This document shows positions 1 to 7,554 of a stretch of DNA of 64,000 bases, one piece after another. The position numbers and the translations under genes were made by a program. Source of the DNA: Bombella intestini (GTDB lineage: Bacteria; Pseudomonadota; Alphaproteobacteria; Acetobacterales; Acetobacteraceae); assembly GCF_002003665.1 (NCBI RefSeq), contig NZ_JATM01000001.1:558001-622000 (forward strand), given 5' to 3'. The notes beneath the pieces are model-generated. The model was not told the origin of the DNA. It was given only the letters and a program-made list of their open reading frames with translations, and ran no database searches. Each line of letters opens with the position of its first letter. Position 1 is the stretch's first letter.

Positions 1-164
1 AGCAGACCAAAACGCTTCCGCAGCCCCTCTCTCTCCTCCGCATTAGCTTCCACATGCTCCCTGAGGGGACGGCCTGTCTTTGCCAAAGGAATGCGATGCG
101 AAAATTCCGGCGTACTCTTTCCTTCAGACTGTGCTCCAGCGTCTGCTTTTCCTCCAGATGACAT
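1..164 (-). CDS. DUF177/YceD-family protein, N-terminal part
   Basis: The gene runs off the left edge, so only the first 54 or so residues are visible. Translation from the ATG at 164 gives MSSGGKAD followed by a stretch with PEFSHRIPLAKTG and a later HVEANAEEREGLRKRFGL. This matches the start of DUF177 (YceD) proteins, where a short 'E-F-S-R-x-[IV]-P-L' opening is followed by 'A-x-x-E-E-R-x-x-L-A-x-R-F-G-L'. Family members are linked to 23S rRNA or ribosome assembly and often precede rpmF or plsX. A GGGAGG ribosome site lies just upstream (about 169-174). It is divergent from the bamE gene, an arrangement I recall as common in alphaproteobacteria. The family call rests on the N-terminus only. 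Confidence 0.72.
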   Translation of the reverse strand, partial: MSSGGKADAGAQSEGKSTPEFSHRIPLAKTGRPLREHVEANAEEREGLRKRFGL

Positions 165-355
165 GATGACCTCCCGGTAATTCCATAATGTGCCTCTTTC
201 AGAAGGAGGCATGGCTGTGAAGTCAAGGTAAAACTGTGTTGACTGAAGTGCTTAGGGATGACGGACCACGAAAAAGATTGACATACCGCCCTCTCTGAGG
301 CACCGGAAAGAGCACGTACGGCTTGCCCGCATACTATCAGGACAGTTTGCCCTTC

Positions 356-976
356 ATGACCAGCTTTTCTACTGCCGCCACCTCGGACAAGAGCACCCGT
401 TTTCTCCGTCTGACCCGCCTCATGGCAACGCATCGCCGTTGTTGGACGGGCCTACTGGCTGGGGGAATACTCATGCTCAGCGGTTGTGAAGCCATCAGCC
501 CCCCTCCTATTCCTCGTGGGGCACTGATTGAGAAACTGGATTATGACCAGCTTGTCCTCAATTCCAGCACTCAGAATGATGCGCTGAGCATTCTAGGCTC
601 TCCAACGGCGCATGCGACCTTCAATGACAACACATGGATCTACATCTCCATGACGAAGGACCTTGTCCCGCTGGCTCATCCTGTCGTGGATAAACAACAG
701 ATTCTGGTGCTGAACTTCGACAACGCGGGCGTTCTCCGCAAAATGAATGTGCTGAATAAGCACGATGCCATCCGTGTCTCCATGGCGGGCGGTGCTACCC
801 CAACACCGGGAACGCATATTTCCGTTATTCAGGAACTGCTGGGTAACGTTGGCCGCTACAACCCGATGAGCAGCATGGGCAGCACGTTCGGCGGGCTGGG
901 AGGCAGCGGTATGGGCGCTGGCCCGATGAGTGGTCAGGGAACCGGTAACGGTGGCGTTGGCAACTCAATGCCCTGA
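356..976 (+). CDS. bamE: Outer membrane assembly lipoprotein BamE (SmpA/OmlA)
   Basis: Small lipoprotein of the BAM complex that inserts beta-barrel proteins into the outer membrane. The N-terminal hydrophobic segment LLAGGILMLSGC ends in a lipobox (LSGC), so the mature protein should begin at that cysteine. The following 100 residues fit the SmpA/OmlA domain, including LSILGSPTAHATF and NDNTWIYISM, the usual 'G-x-P' and 'W-x-Y' signatures. The C-terminal 50 residues are Gly/Met/Ser-rich low complexity, absent from short enterobacterial BamE. Start choice is uncertain: ATG 422 would give a more typical 22-residue signal peptide; ATG 356 gives a long basic leader; a TTG at 323 is also open. 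It is divergent from the DUF177 gene. Confidence 0.85.
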   Translation: MTSFSTAATSDKSTRFLRLTRLMATHRRCWTGLLAGGILMLSGCEAISPPPIPRGALIEKLDYDQLVLNSSTQNDALSILGSPTAHATFNDNTWIYISMTKDLVPLAHPVVDKQQILVLNFDNAGVLRKMNVLNKHDAIRVSMAGGATPTPGTHISVIQELLGNVGRYNPMSSMGSTFGGLGGSGMGAGPMSGQGTGNGGVGNSMP

Positions 977-1042
977 TTCCCCAGCGGGATAACAAAGCAC
1001 AGGGAGGACGAATCCTCATCCAACGAGGCCCCCCTCCCTCTC

Positions 1043-1588
1043 CTACAGCCCATCAGGAAGCTGACTAACCTGTTCGGCGGCACGGAGAACTCGGCGGAAA
1101 CCATCAACGGCATTGCCATCAACCTGCCGATAAGCCAGTGTCAACACTGTGCGGATGGCCATAAAGAGCTCCGCTTCCAGCCGTCTTCCTTCATTTGTTA
1201 AGAAAACAGGCCGTTTGCGCCGGTCAGCACCGTCTTGCCGTTGCTCGACTAGCCTTTTCCCCTTGAGCTCCCCCAGTGCCCGCCCCAGTGACTGCTTGGT
1301 AATGCCGAGACGCCTGCAAAGCTCACTGGGCAACAACCCCTCATGACTGCCCAACAGGAACATAATCCGATGATGGGCGGGCCCTAGACCATGGGCATCT
1401 AGCCCACTCTCACACGCAACAGAAAGGGAACGCCAAAGCGAGAGAAAGCCTTCAAAAGACTGCCTGATGGAATGTTCTCTCAGGTACAGATGCGCATCGA
1501 CCATGGTTCGTGTGTCATTCTGTGCCACCGTCTTGCTCCTGCTGTTTTTCACACGCTCATCCACATTCAGCATACGCTTCCCAGCCAT
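1043..1588 (-). CDS. MarR-family transcriptional regulator
   Basis: Winged-helix DNA-binding regulator. The central part contains the MarR pattern: a helix pair HRIMFLLGSHEGLLPSELC, a recognition helix region RLGITKQSLGRALGELKGK, and the wing RQDGADRRKRPVFLTNEGR with its typical 'D-R-R-x-x-x-V-x-L-T-x-x-G' sequence. About 181 residues from ATG 1588, slightly longer than the usual 140-170; internal ATGs at 1573 and 1504 would trim a charged leader, and none has a strong ribosome site. It is convergent with bamE and divergent from rpsU. MarR proteins usually control a neighbouring efflux or enzyme gene, but no obvious target adjoins it, so the ligand and regulon cannot be inferred. Confidence 0.85.
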   Translation of the reverse strand: MAGKRMLNVDERVKNSRSKTVAQNDTRTMVDAHLYLREHSIRQSFEGFLSLWRSLSVACESGLDAHGLGPAHHRIMFLLGSHEGLLPSELCRRLGITKQSLGRALGELKGKRLVEQRQDGADRRKRPVFLTNEGRRLEAELFMAIRTVLTLAYRQVDGNAVDGFRRVLRAAEQVSQLPDGL

Positions 1589-1781
1589 GAGGAGCCATCA
1601 AACATACGAAATAATCCACAGATAAAGTAGCTCTTCAGTATTTCCATCTTCAGAAACTATTGTCTCACGTTTTGGAGTATGATAGGCCACTTCACACTGT
1701 AATCGGATCCGCGTCCTTCAATGGGTGATGCTACAGACACCGCTCGGGAAGGATCAGAACCCCAAAGGAGATGACGACACC

Positions 1782-1985
1782 GTGCAGGTTCTCGTTCGTG
1801 ACAATAATGTTGATCAGGCGCTGAAAGCCCTTAAGAAGAAAATGCAGCGCGAAGGCGTCTTCCGTGAGATGAAGCTCCGTCGCCACTTTGAAAAGCCGTC
1901 CGAGCGCCGCGCTCGTGAGGTTGCCGAGGCAGTCCGCCGCGCTCGCAAGATGGAGCGTAAGCGTCTGGAGCGCGAAGGCTTCTAA
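1782..1985 (+). CDS. rpsU: 30S ribosomal protein S21
   Basis: Small basic protein of the 30S subunit, close to the anti-Shine-Dalgarno end of 16S rRNA. Sequence [20 protein letters not shown] and the tail [17 protein letters not shown] are diagnostic. I placed the start at GTG 1782 because S21 proteins begin at this residue and an AAAGGAG site (1764-1770) lies 11 bases upstream; the open frame extends further upstream to an ATG, but those residues are not part of the family. Length 67 residues is normal for alphaproteobacteria. The gene stands alone and is followed by a strong terminator. Confidence 0.95.
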   Translation: MQVLVRDNNVDQALKALKKKMQREGVFREMKLRRHFEKPSERRAREVAEAVRRARKMERKRLEREGF

Positions 1986-2014
1986 GTTTAGCCTGTTCGT
2001 ACTTTACGAATGAG

Positions 2015-2043
2015 AAAGCCATCCATATCGGATGGCTTTTTTC
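2015..2043 (+). terminator. Rho-independent terminator of rpsU
   Basis: A 10-bp perfect stem (AAAGCCATCC paired with GGATGGCTTT) with a 5-base loop is followed by a run of T, 30 bases after the rpsU stop. Confidence 0.85.
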
Positions 2044-2072
2044 ATATCTGCTACTTTTCTTACCGCTAAGGC

Positions 2073-3479
2073 TTACTGAACAACCCAGCCAGAAAGATTG
2101 TGTCTTACTTCCAATGAATAAAGCCGCAGGGGATGCCCTCTATCTTGTCTCCAGAGAGACCCTACTCCCGGCCTAGCTGGCCCGTAATGTTCGTCTTTCA
2201 AGTATAGAGCTGTTCCGGCCGTCTTCTGGGGCAAGCCATTTATATAGCCCCAACGCGAATCTCTCCCAATCAATGTAAGACCCGCCGGTTTCTGAAAGGC
2301 CAAAATAGAGGCTAGTGCGTAATCATCCGCTACCAAAAAAGGCGTGCCGACTGTGCGAGCCTCTCTGACCAAATCCTGCGCCATTCCGTCCCAGCCCGCC
2401 CCCAGCCTCGCTATGACATTTAGATGCGATGATAACGGCAAGCATCCTGTCAGACACTGAGTATAGACCAGTGCTGTACAAAGCCCTCCCACAATCACCG
2501 CCCCTTTAATCCGTTGCCCATAAGCAGCGCCTGCAAGAATTAGGATAGGGTACAGCACCCACACCCAATTAGGCTGTATGCGCTCCCCCGTTACATTCAC
2601 TAGAAACAGTACTATCGCAGGGACAGACAACCACAGCAGCACACGCTTTTCATGGCGGGCACGCCATAATCCCACAGCACATAGTGCAGCGACCCAAGGC
2701 GTCAGAAGAGCCAACTGTCCGGCAACTAACTCCCCTAGAAATTGCCCGGCCCGGCTAGGGTGCCACTGAGACGCTCGACCGCCCTGCTTTAAAAGCCCAG
2801 CCCATCCATGATGATCATTCCAAACAAGCGTCGGTATCACCACCACTGTAGCGCAGATACCCCCCAGCCAAGGCCCTACCGTGCGCCACAAGCCACGCCC
2901 ACCGAACAGCACAAACCCAACAAGGCCGACACCCCACAGCAAAGCCGTATATTTAGAATCGACCGCCAGACCTAGGCTGATTCCGCATAGACACCACCAA
3001 CCACAGGCGGCGTAGCCTTCCCGTGCGTACAAAGCCCCAGATAAAGCCCACAGTGCTAAACAGAGGAACACAAACAGAGGGCTATCGGGCGTGGCAGGGA
3101 CAAGCCCCACGGAGGCCATCAAGGTTACATTCAGTAACAGAATCGCCCGAAGCCCTATTCCCTCATGAAGGGGGAAAAAACGCCTTGCGGCCAGAAATAG
3201 CCATATATTGGCTAATATAAATCCCACCAGACCACAGAACCGGATACCAAACGGCGTATCCCCCCACAGGGCCGTCCCCAACCAAATCCACACAGCCACC
3301 ATAAAGGGATGATCCAGATAGCCTCCCTGTAAATGCCGAGACCAAAGCCAATAATAGGCCTCATCCGGCACCAGCGGCATCTGTGCAGCCATGAGCAATC
3401 TTACCATGAGAAGCAGTCCGGCAACACAAGGCACTATATAATGCGGGCTCCAGTACCTGAAACTGCCAGACTTAATCAT
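2073..3479 (-). CDS. Membrane glycosyltransferase, GT39/GT83 (PMT/ArnT) type
   Basis: Integral membrane transferase of the GT-C fold that would use a polyprenyl-phosphate sugar donor at the periplasmic face. The N-terminus has a transmembrane helix followed by the loop PDEAYYWLWSRHLQGGY and LDHPF, the catalytic first-loop pattern of the PMT_2/ArnT family (Asp-Glu followed by a Tyr/Trp run and a Asp-His-Pro). At least ten hydrophobic segments follow, spread over 468 residues. It starts 10 bases after the Lrp gene with a GAGGGTT ribosome site, so the two are probably co-transcribed. The acceptor is unknown: lipid A, an exopolysaccharide or a protein are all possible. Confidence 0.8.
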   Translation of the reverse strand: MIKSGSFRYWSPHYIVPCVAGLLLMVRLLMAAQMPLVPDEAYYWLWSRHLQGGYLDHPFMVAVWIWLGTALWGDTPFGIRFCGLVGFILANIWLFLAARRFFPLHEGIGLRAILLLNVTLMASVGLVPATPDSPLFVFLCLALWALSGALYAREGYAACGWWCLCGISLGLAVDSKYTALLWGVGLVGFVLFGGRGLWRTVGPWLGGICATVVVIPTLVWNDHHGWAGLLKQGGRASQWHPSRAGQFLGELVAGQLALLTPWVAALCAVGLWRARHEKRVLLWLSVPAIVLFLVNVTGERIQPNWVWVLYPILILAGAAYGQRIKGAVIVGGLCTALVYTQCLTGCLPLSSHLNVIARLGAGWDGMAQDLVREARTVGTPFLVADDYALASILAFQKPAGLTLIGRDSRWGYINGLPQKTAGTALYLKDEHYGPARPGVGSLWRQDRGHPLRLYSLEVRHNLSGWVVQ

Positions 3480-3489
3480 GGTTTAACCC

Positions 3490-3978
3490 TCAAAGAGGAA
3501 CGCCGGCCCTCTCGCAGCTCGTACGGATCACCTGGAAGGTCTGTACACGCACGACATGCGCCACTTCGATCAGGTCCCGTGTCAGACGATTCTGATGTTC
3601 AGCATCTCGGGCCATAAGGCGAAGTAGAAAATCCTCACCTCCCCGGATCATGTGACATTCCCGTGTTTCTGGCCATTCGGCGACCAGAGCCTCAAACTCC
3701 GCCAGTACCGCCCCTTTTTGGCTGTCCAGTCCGACCAGCACAAAAAAACTGATGGACCATCCCAGCATCGCCGGGGCCAATGTCGCATGATACCCCTGAA
3801 TGAGCCCCATCTCTTCCAGTCGTCTTACACGGCGCAGACAAGGCGGCGCAGAAATTCCGACCCGCCGGGCGAGTTCCACATTCGTAATGCGTCCATCCTG
3901 CTGAAGCTCAGCCAGAATGCTGCGGTCAATATCATCAAGGTCTGCAATGCTCATATGATTCCCAGCAACTCTGCTCAC
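3490..3978 (-). CDS. Lrp/AsnC-family transcriptional regulator
   Basis: A leucine-responsive-type regulator of about 160 residues. The N-terminal helix-turn-helix reads LDDIDRSILAELQQDGR, then VELARRVGISAPPCLRRV, the standard Lrp pattern including the PPCLRRV recognition helix. The C-terminal half is the RAM/AsnC ligand domain (ECHMIRGGEDFLLRLMARD contains the conserved 'G-x-x-D-x-L-L' turn). GTG 3978 has a GGGAGG site six bases upstream; ATG 3954 is an alternative and gives the more conventional N-terminus. It is divergent from trxB and leads into the membrane glycosyltransferase gene. The amino-acid effector is not predictable from sequence. Confidence 0.88.
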   Translation of the reverse strand: MSRVAGNHMSIADLDDIDRSILAELQQDGRITNVELARRVGISAPPCLRRVRRLEEMGLIQGYHATLAPAMLGWSISFFVLVGLDSQKGAVLAEFEALVAEWPETRECHMIRGGEDFLLRLMARDAEHQNRLTRDLIEVAHVVRVQTFQVIRTSCERAGVPL

Positions 3979-4249
3979 GGGGGCCTCCCAACGGCCCAGA
4001 AGGGGACAAGCATGCCCGCAGAGGGCCTCTGCGCCTGCTTGTATAGACTGATCTTTCTTATGTGAAAACTCTTCCGGCGGGAAAACGCAATATTATTTCG
4101 TTTCCTTTGGTATAATCATTTTTGTCGAACTCTTTCATATACTATATCTATTATCCCCGAGCCGGCGGCGACCATACTATCGGCCCGCCCTTAGAAACCA
4201 TTCCTTTTCCCCATAAGCCGGGTCACATCCCTTTATCATGGAGCGTTCA

Positions 4250-5221
4250 ATGGCAGAGACACATCATACCGACATGCTGATCGTTGGGGCTGGCCCGGCA
4301 GGTTACACAGCAGCCATTTATGCGGCACGGGCGGGCATGAACCCCATTCTAGTTACCGGAATGCAGCCGGGCGGCCAGCTGACCATCACCGATGAAATTG
4401 AGAATTTCCCCGGCTTCGCACAGCCTGTTCAAGGCCCGTGGCTGATGGAACAGATGAGAGAACAGGCCGAGCATGTCGGTACAAAACTCATTTATGATCT
4501 CATTACGGAAGCTCCCCTCAAACAGGGGCCAGATGAGGATGGCTACTTCCACCTGAAGGGTGATTCCGGCGACCAGTTCCGTGCCCGTACGGTTGTCATT
4601 GCCACAGGAGCACAGGCCAAATGGCTCGGCCTCGATTCTGAAAAAAAATATCAGGGTGCGGGCGTGTCGGCCTGCGCAACATGTGATGGCTTCTTCTACC
4701 GTGGCAAAGAAGTTGCCGTCATAGGCGGTGGCAACACAGCCGTGGAAGAAGCTCTATACCTGACCCATCACGCCTCCACTGTGCATCTCATCCACCGGCG
4801 GGACAGCCTGAAAGCCGAACGCATCCTACAGAAGCGTTTGCACGACAACCCCAAGATCAAAGTTCATTGGAACCGGGCTGTCCGTGAAATCATCGGCGAA
4901 GGCTCCCCTGCTGTCGTAACAGCTCTCGAACTCACCGATACCCAGAACAGCACCAACACGGAGCGGCTCGCTGTAGATGGCGTGTTCGTAGCCATCGGGC
5001 ATAGCCCCAGCACAGGCCCTTTCCGGGATGAAGTCCTCTGCGATGAGGAAGGCTACATCACGACACAGCCGGGGACAGCCACAACATCCATTCCCGGCAT
5101 CTTCGCTGCTGGTGATATTCAGGATAAAATCTATCGTCAGGCCGTTACGGCTGCTGGCACAGGCTGCATGGCCGCTCTGGAAGCGGAACGTTACCTTGCC
5201 GAAAAAAAGTATAATAGCTGA
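4250..5221 (+). CDS. trxB: Thioredoxin reductase (NADPH)
   Basis: Flavoenzyme that passes electrons from NADPH to thioredoxin in the cytoplasm. The FAD-binding GAGPAGYTAAIYAARAG motif is near the start, the redox-active pair sits in CATCDGFFYRG, the NADPH site is VIGGGNTAVEEALYL followed by HRRD, and the C-terminal FAD motif is GIFAAGDIQD. All catalytic parts are intact and the length (about 323 residues) is normal. The start at 4250 is favoured because GGAG lies six bases upstream; an in-frame ATG at 4238 would add four residues. It is divergent from the Lrp gene and followed by a LysR gene in the same direction. Confidence 0.95.
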   Translation: MAETHHTDMLIVGAGPAGYTAAIYAARAGMNPILVTGMQPGGQLTITDEIENFPGFAQPVQGPWLMEQMREQAEHVGTKLIYDLITEAPLKQGPDEDGYFHLKGDSGDQFRARTVVIATGAQAKWLGLDSEKKYQGAGVSACATCDGFFYRGKEVAVIGGGNTAVEEALYLTHHASTVHLIHRRDSLKAERILQKRLHDNPKIKVHWNRAVREIIGEGSPAVVTALELTDTQNSTNTERLAVDGVFVAIGHSPSTGPFRDEVLCDEEGYITTQPGTATTSIPGIFAAGDIQDKIYRQAVTAAGTGCMAALEAERYLAEKKYNS

Positions 5222-5516
5222 ATGACATAACAAAGGGGGGATAGGATATATTTCCATCCTCCCTTTCCCTGAACGGTAAGCTACCCCTCTGAAGGTTGGA
5301 TTGCTACAAGATAAAATGGACAGCACTAGTCCTTTGTTGGGCCTTCTGCCTGCCTTTTAATAGAGCACCAACCAACTTTGACGCCATTCTACTCTTGACC
5401 GATCGTTTCTTTTCGGGAATTTTTCATAAATTAGACATACGGTTAAGGTTACGATGCGGGGCGTTATGAGCAGAGCAGGCCATGATTATTGCGAAGGGGC
5501 ATACGGGAATCAGAAA

Positions 5517-6461
5517 ATGGACTGGGATAAACTCCGTATCTTTCACACCGTAGCCGAGGCAGGCTCTTTCACTCATGCAGGCGACCGCCTTAATCTAAGT
5601 CAGTCAGCTGTATCCCGGCAAATTTCTGCTTTGGAAGAAGTATTGGGCGTGCCCCTCTTCCACCGCCATGCCCGTGGTCTGATCCTAACAGAACAAGGCG
5701 AAGTGCTGCACCGTACCGCCCGAGAGGTCTTCTCCAAACTGGCCCTGACACAGGCTTTTCTGAGTGAAAACCGGGAGAAAGCAGCAGGGAAGATTAAGGT
5801 CACGACCACATCGGGTTTTGGCCTCTCATGGCTGACCCCTCGCCTGCACCACTTCATGGAACGACACCCCCACGTTGAGGTCACGCTCCTGCTGGAGGAT
5901 TCTGACCTCGACCTGAGCATGCGTGAAGCTGATGTGGCCATCCGCCTACATCCCCCGACCCAGCCTGATCTCATCCAGCGTCATCTGGCCAGCTTCCATA
6001 TGCCCATCTACGCCAGTCGGGAATATCTGGAAGAACACGGTACACCCAAGACACTGAAGGACCTAGCAGACCATAACCTGATCGGCTTTGCAGGCTGGCA
6101 TCTCCCTCTTCCCCATGTGAACTGGCTGATCGAACGGCTTGTGAAGGACAAAATTATCCTTCAGCCTAAGGTCCCTCTCGCCGTCAATAACATTGCCGCT
6201 GTTGGTCTGGCTATTGCGCAAGGCAACGGTATCGGCACCCTGCCCTTCTATACCGCTTCTGCTCACCCCAATCTCGTCCGTATTCTGCCAGACGTACATG
6301 GCCCGCTAGCAGAGGCCTTCTTTGTCTATCCTGAGGAACTGAAAAGCTCCAAACGTATTTCCGTTTTCCGTGACTTCCTACTGGAAGAACTCAACACGGC
6401 ACGCACAGGCAAGGATGTTCCGTCACATAGTGCGGAGCCGTTCATTTCTTCGGCTGATTAA
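5517..6461 (+). CDS. LysR-family transcriptional regulator
   Basis: The N-terminal DNA-binding domain begins MDWDKLRIFHTVAEAGSF and continues HAGDRLNLSQSAVSRQI, the classical LysR helix-turn-helix; residues 90-290 form the two-lobed substrate domain (TTTSGFGLSWLTPRL marks its first strand). I placed the start at ATG 5517, which matches the family N-terminus; an in-frame ATG at 5454 would add 21 residues that do not resemble LysR. It lies downstream of trxB, a neighbour pair that I recall from other acetic acid bacteria and related alphaproteobacteria. The tail overlaps the convergent ihfB gene by 20 bases. The target genes are unknown. Confidence 0.88.
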   Translation: MDWDKLRIFHTVAEAGSFTHAGDRLNLSQSAVSRQISALEEVLGVPLFHRHARGLILTEQGEVLHRTAREVFSKLALTQAFLSENREKAAGKIKVTTTSGFGLSWLTPRLHHFMERHPHVEVTLLLEDSDLDLSMREADVAIRLHPPTQPDLIQRHLASFHMPIYASREYLEEHGTPKTLKDLADHNLIGFAGWHLPLPHVNWLIERLVKDKIILQPKVPLAVNNIAAVGLAIAQGNGIGTLPFYTASAHPNLVRILPDVHGPLAEAFFVYPEELKSSKRISVFRDFLLEELNTARTGKDVPSHSAEPFISSAD

Positions 6462-6729
6462 CCCGCTCCCGCAGGTCCTTCCCTGCGCGAAAAAAAGGAA
6501 CACGCTTAGCCTCCACCGCTACGGACTGCCCTGTCCTCGGATTTCTTCCCTGATGGGCAGTGTGCTGGCGTGTTCCAAAACTACCAATCCCACGCAATTC
6601 AGCTCTATTGCCCGCCGCTAAACCGGCAGCAATGCAGGAAAATACCCCATCTACAGCCTGATCGACCTTATCTCTGGAAAGACCTTCCAGACGGGAGGCC
6701 AGTAAAGCGACAAATTCCGAGCGTGTCAT
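6442..6729 (-). CDS. ihfB: Integration host factor beta subunit (HU/IHF family)
   Basis: Nucleoid protein that bends DNA as an IhfA/IhfB heterodimer. The 95 residues show the HU/IHF fold: the N-terminal helices MTRSEFVALLASRL, the beta-arm region ELRGIGSFGTRQHTAHQGRNPRTG with the DNA-intercalating 'R-N-P' proline, and the ending VPFFRAGKDLRERV typical of IhfB rather than HU. Its last 20 bases overlap the 3' end of the convergent LysR gene. The mucR gene lies upstream on the same strand but a terminator separates them. Confidence 0.88.
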   Translation of the reverse strand: MTRSEFVALLASRLEGLSRDKVDQAVDGVFSCIAAGLAAGNRAELRGIGSFGTRQHTAHQGRNPRTGQSVAVEAKRVPFFRAGKDLRERVNQPKK

Positions 6730-6805
6730 CCGTACTCTCCGTCACTGATTACCCACCTAAGATTGACAAGAGGAAACCAGATACGTCAAGAAAAAACGCT
6801 CAATT

Positions 6806-6840
6806 ATGGAAAAAGCCGGGCTTTAACCCGGCTTTTCCAT
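6806..6840 (-). terminator. Terminator hairpin downstream of mucR
   Basis: A near-perfect inverted repeat (about 14 pairs with one bulged A) with a short CTTTAA loop and A/T-rich outer stem lies 22 bases after the mucR stop. Because the outer stem ends in TTTT on one strand and AAAA on the other, it could act in both directions. Confidence 0.75.
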
Positions 6841-6861
6841 ACCTGCTGTTAATAAATAATT

Positions 6862-7344
6862 TTACTTTTTCTTTTCAAGCTCTCGTTTATTCTCTGCAGA
6901 AACACCAATATTGCGTCCAAGTCCAATTGTTCTGGCCAGCTCGGAACGGCGTGCCGCATAAGCTGGTGCCACCATGGGGTAATCCGAAGGCAGACCCCAT
7001 TTCTCCCGGTACTGATCTGGTGTCATATCGTATGTGCTCTTGAGATGGCGTTTCAGCATCTTGAGCTTTTTTCCATCTTCCAGACAGATGATGTAGTCAG
7101 GATAAACCGACTTACGCACAGGAACAGCAGGCTGCTGCTTGTTCTGTTCTGCTGCAGTCTGGTTGTCATTCCCCTGTCCTGCAAGTGCTTCGTAGACCTG
7201 ACGGATCAGTCCTGGCAAGCTATCTACAGCAACATCAGAGCCAGCTAGCTTTGCAACGACAATATCAGTCGTCAACTCAAGCAGTTTTCTCCGCTCTTCA
7301 TTCGGAGAGGCCTGGGTCCCTCCGGCTGGGGTATTGTCTGTCAT
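6862..7344 (-). CDS. mucR: MucR/Ros-family zinc-finger-type regulator
   Basis: H-NS-like or Ros/MucR regulator that represses AT-rich, often horizontally acquired or surface-polysaccharide genes in alphaproteobacteria. The C-terminal half carries the hallmark YIICLEDGKKLKMLKRHL, then TPDQYREKWGLP and YAARRSELAR. In this copy the second zinc-ligand position is Asp (C-x2-D) rather than Cys, a variation I know from other MucR proteins. Residues 1-60 resemble the oligomerisation region (ELTTDIVVAKLAGSDVAVD). Length 160 is normal. A long AT-rich region separates it from the divergent FUSC gene. Confidence 0.9.
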   Translation of the reverse strand: MTDNTPAGGTQASPNEERRKLLELTTDIVVAKLAGSDVAVDSLPGLIRQVYEALAGQGNDNQTAAEQNKQQPAVPVRKSVYPDYIICLEDGKKLKMLKRHLKSTYDMTPDQYREKWGLPSDYPMVAPAYAARRSELARTIGLGRNIGVSAENKRELEKKK

Positions 7345-7554
7345 TGAATAACCTTCACAGCTACAAGTCTTCAGTAGGATTTTCAGAAAAGTTTTACTAT
7401 TTTTCCTTTAAACAAAAAAGCAAAATATTCCATGTCCATGAAAAAACATGACCTCCGAAAGCATTATGATATTTTTGTTCAATTATAAGTGTTACCCCTC
7501 GCATATGTGAGCAAAGGGCAGTAATCTCCCCTGCCGGAAGCCACTGGATGCGCA

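Noticed and set aside
276-300. TTGACA upstream of bamE as a promoter
   Set aside because: A perfect -35 hexamer is present at 278-283, but no acceptable -10 sequence lies 16-18 bases downstream.
5230-5275. Imperfect GGG/CCC-rich hairpin after trxB
   Set aside because: Pairing is interrupted and no T-run follows, so it was not called as a terminator.
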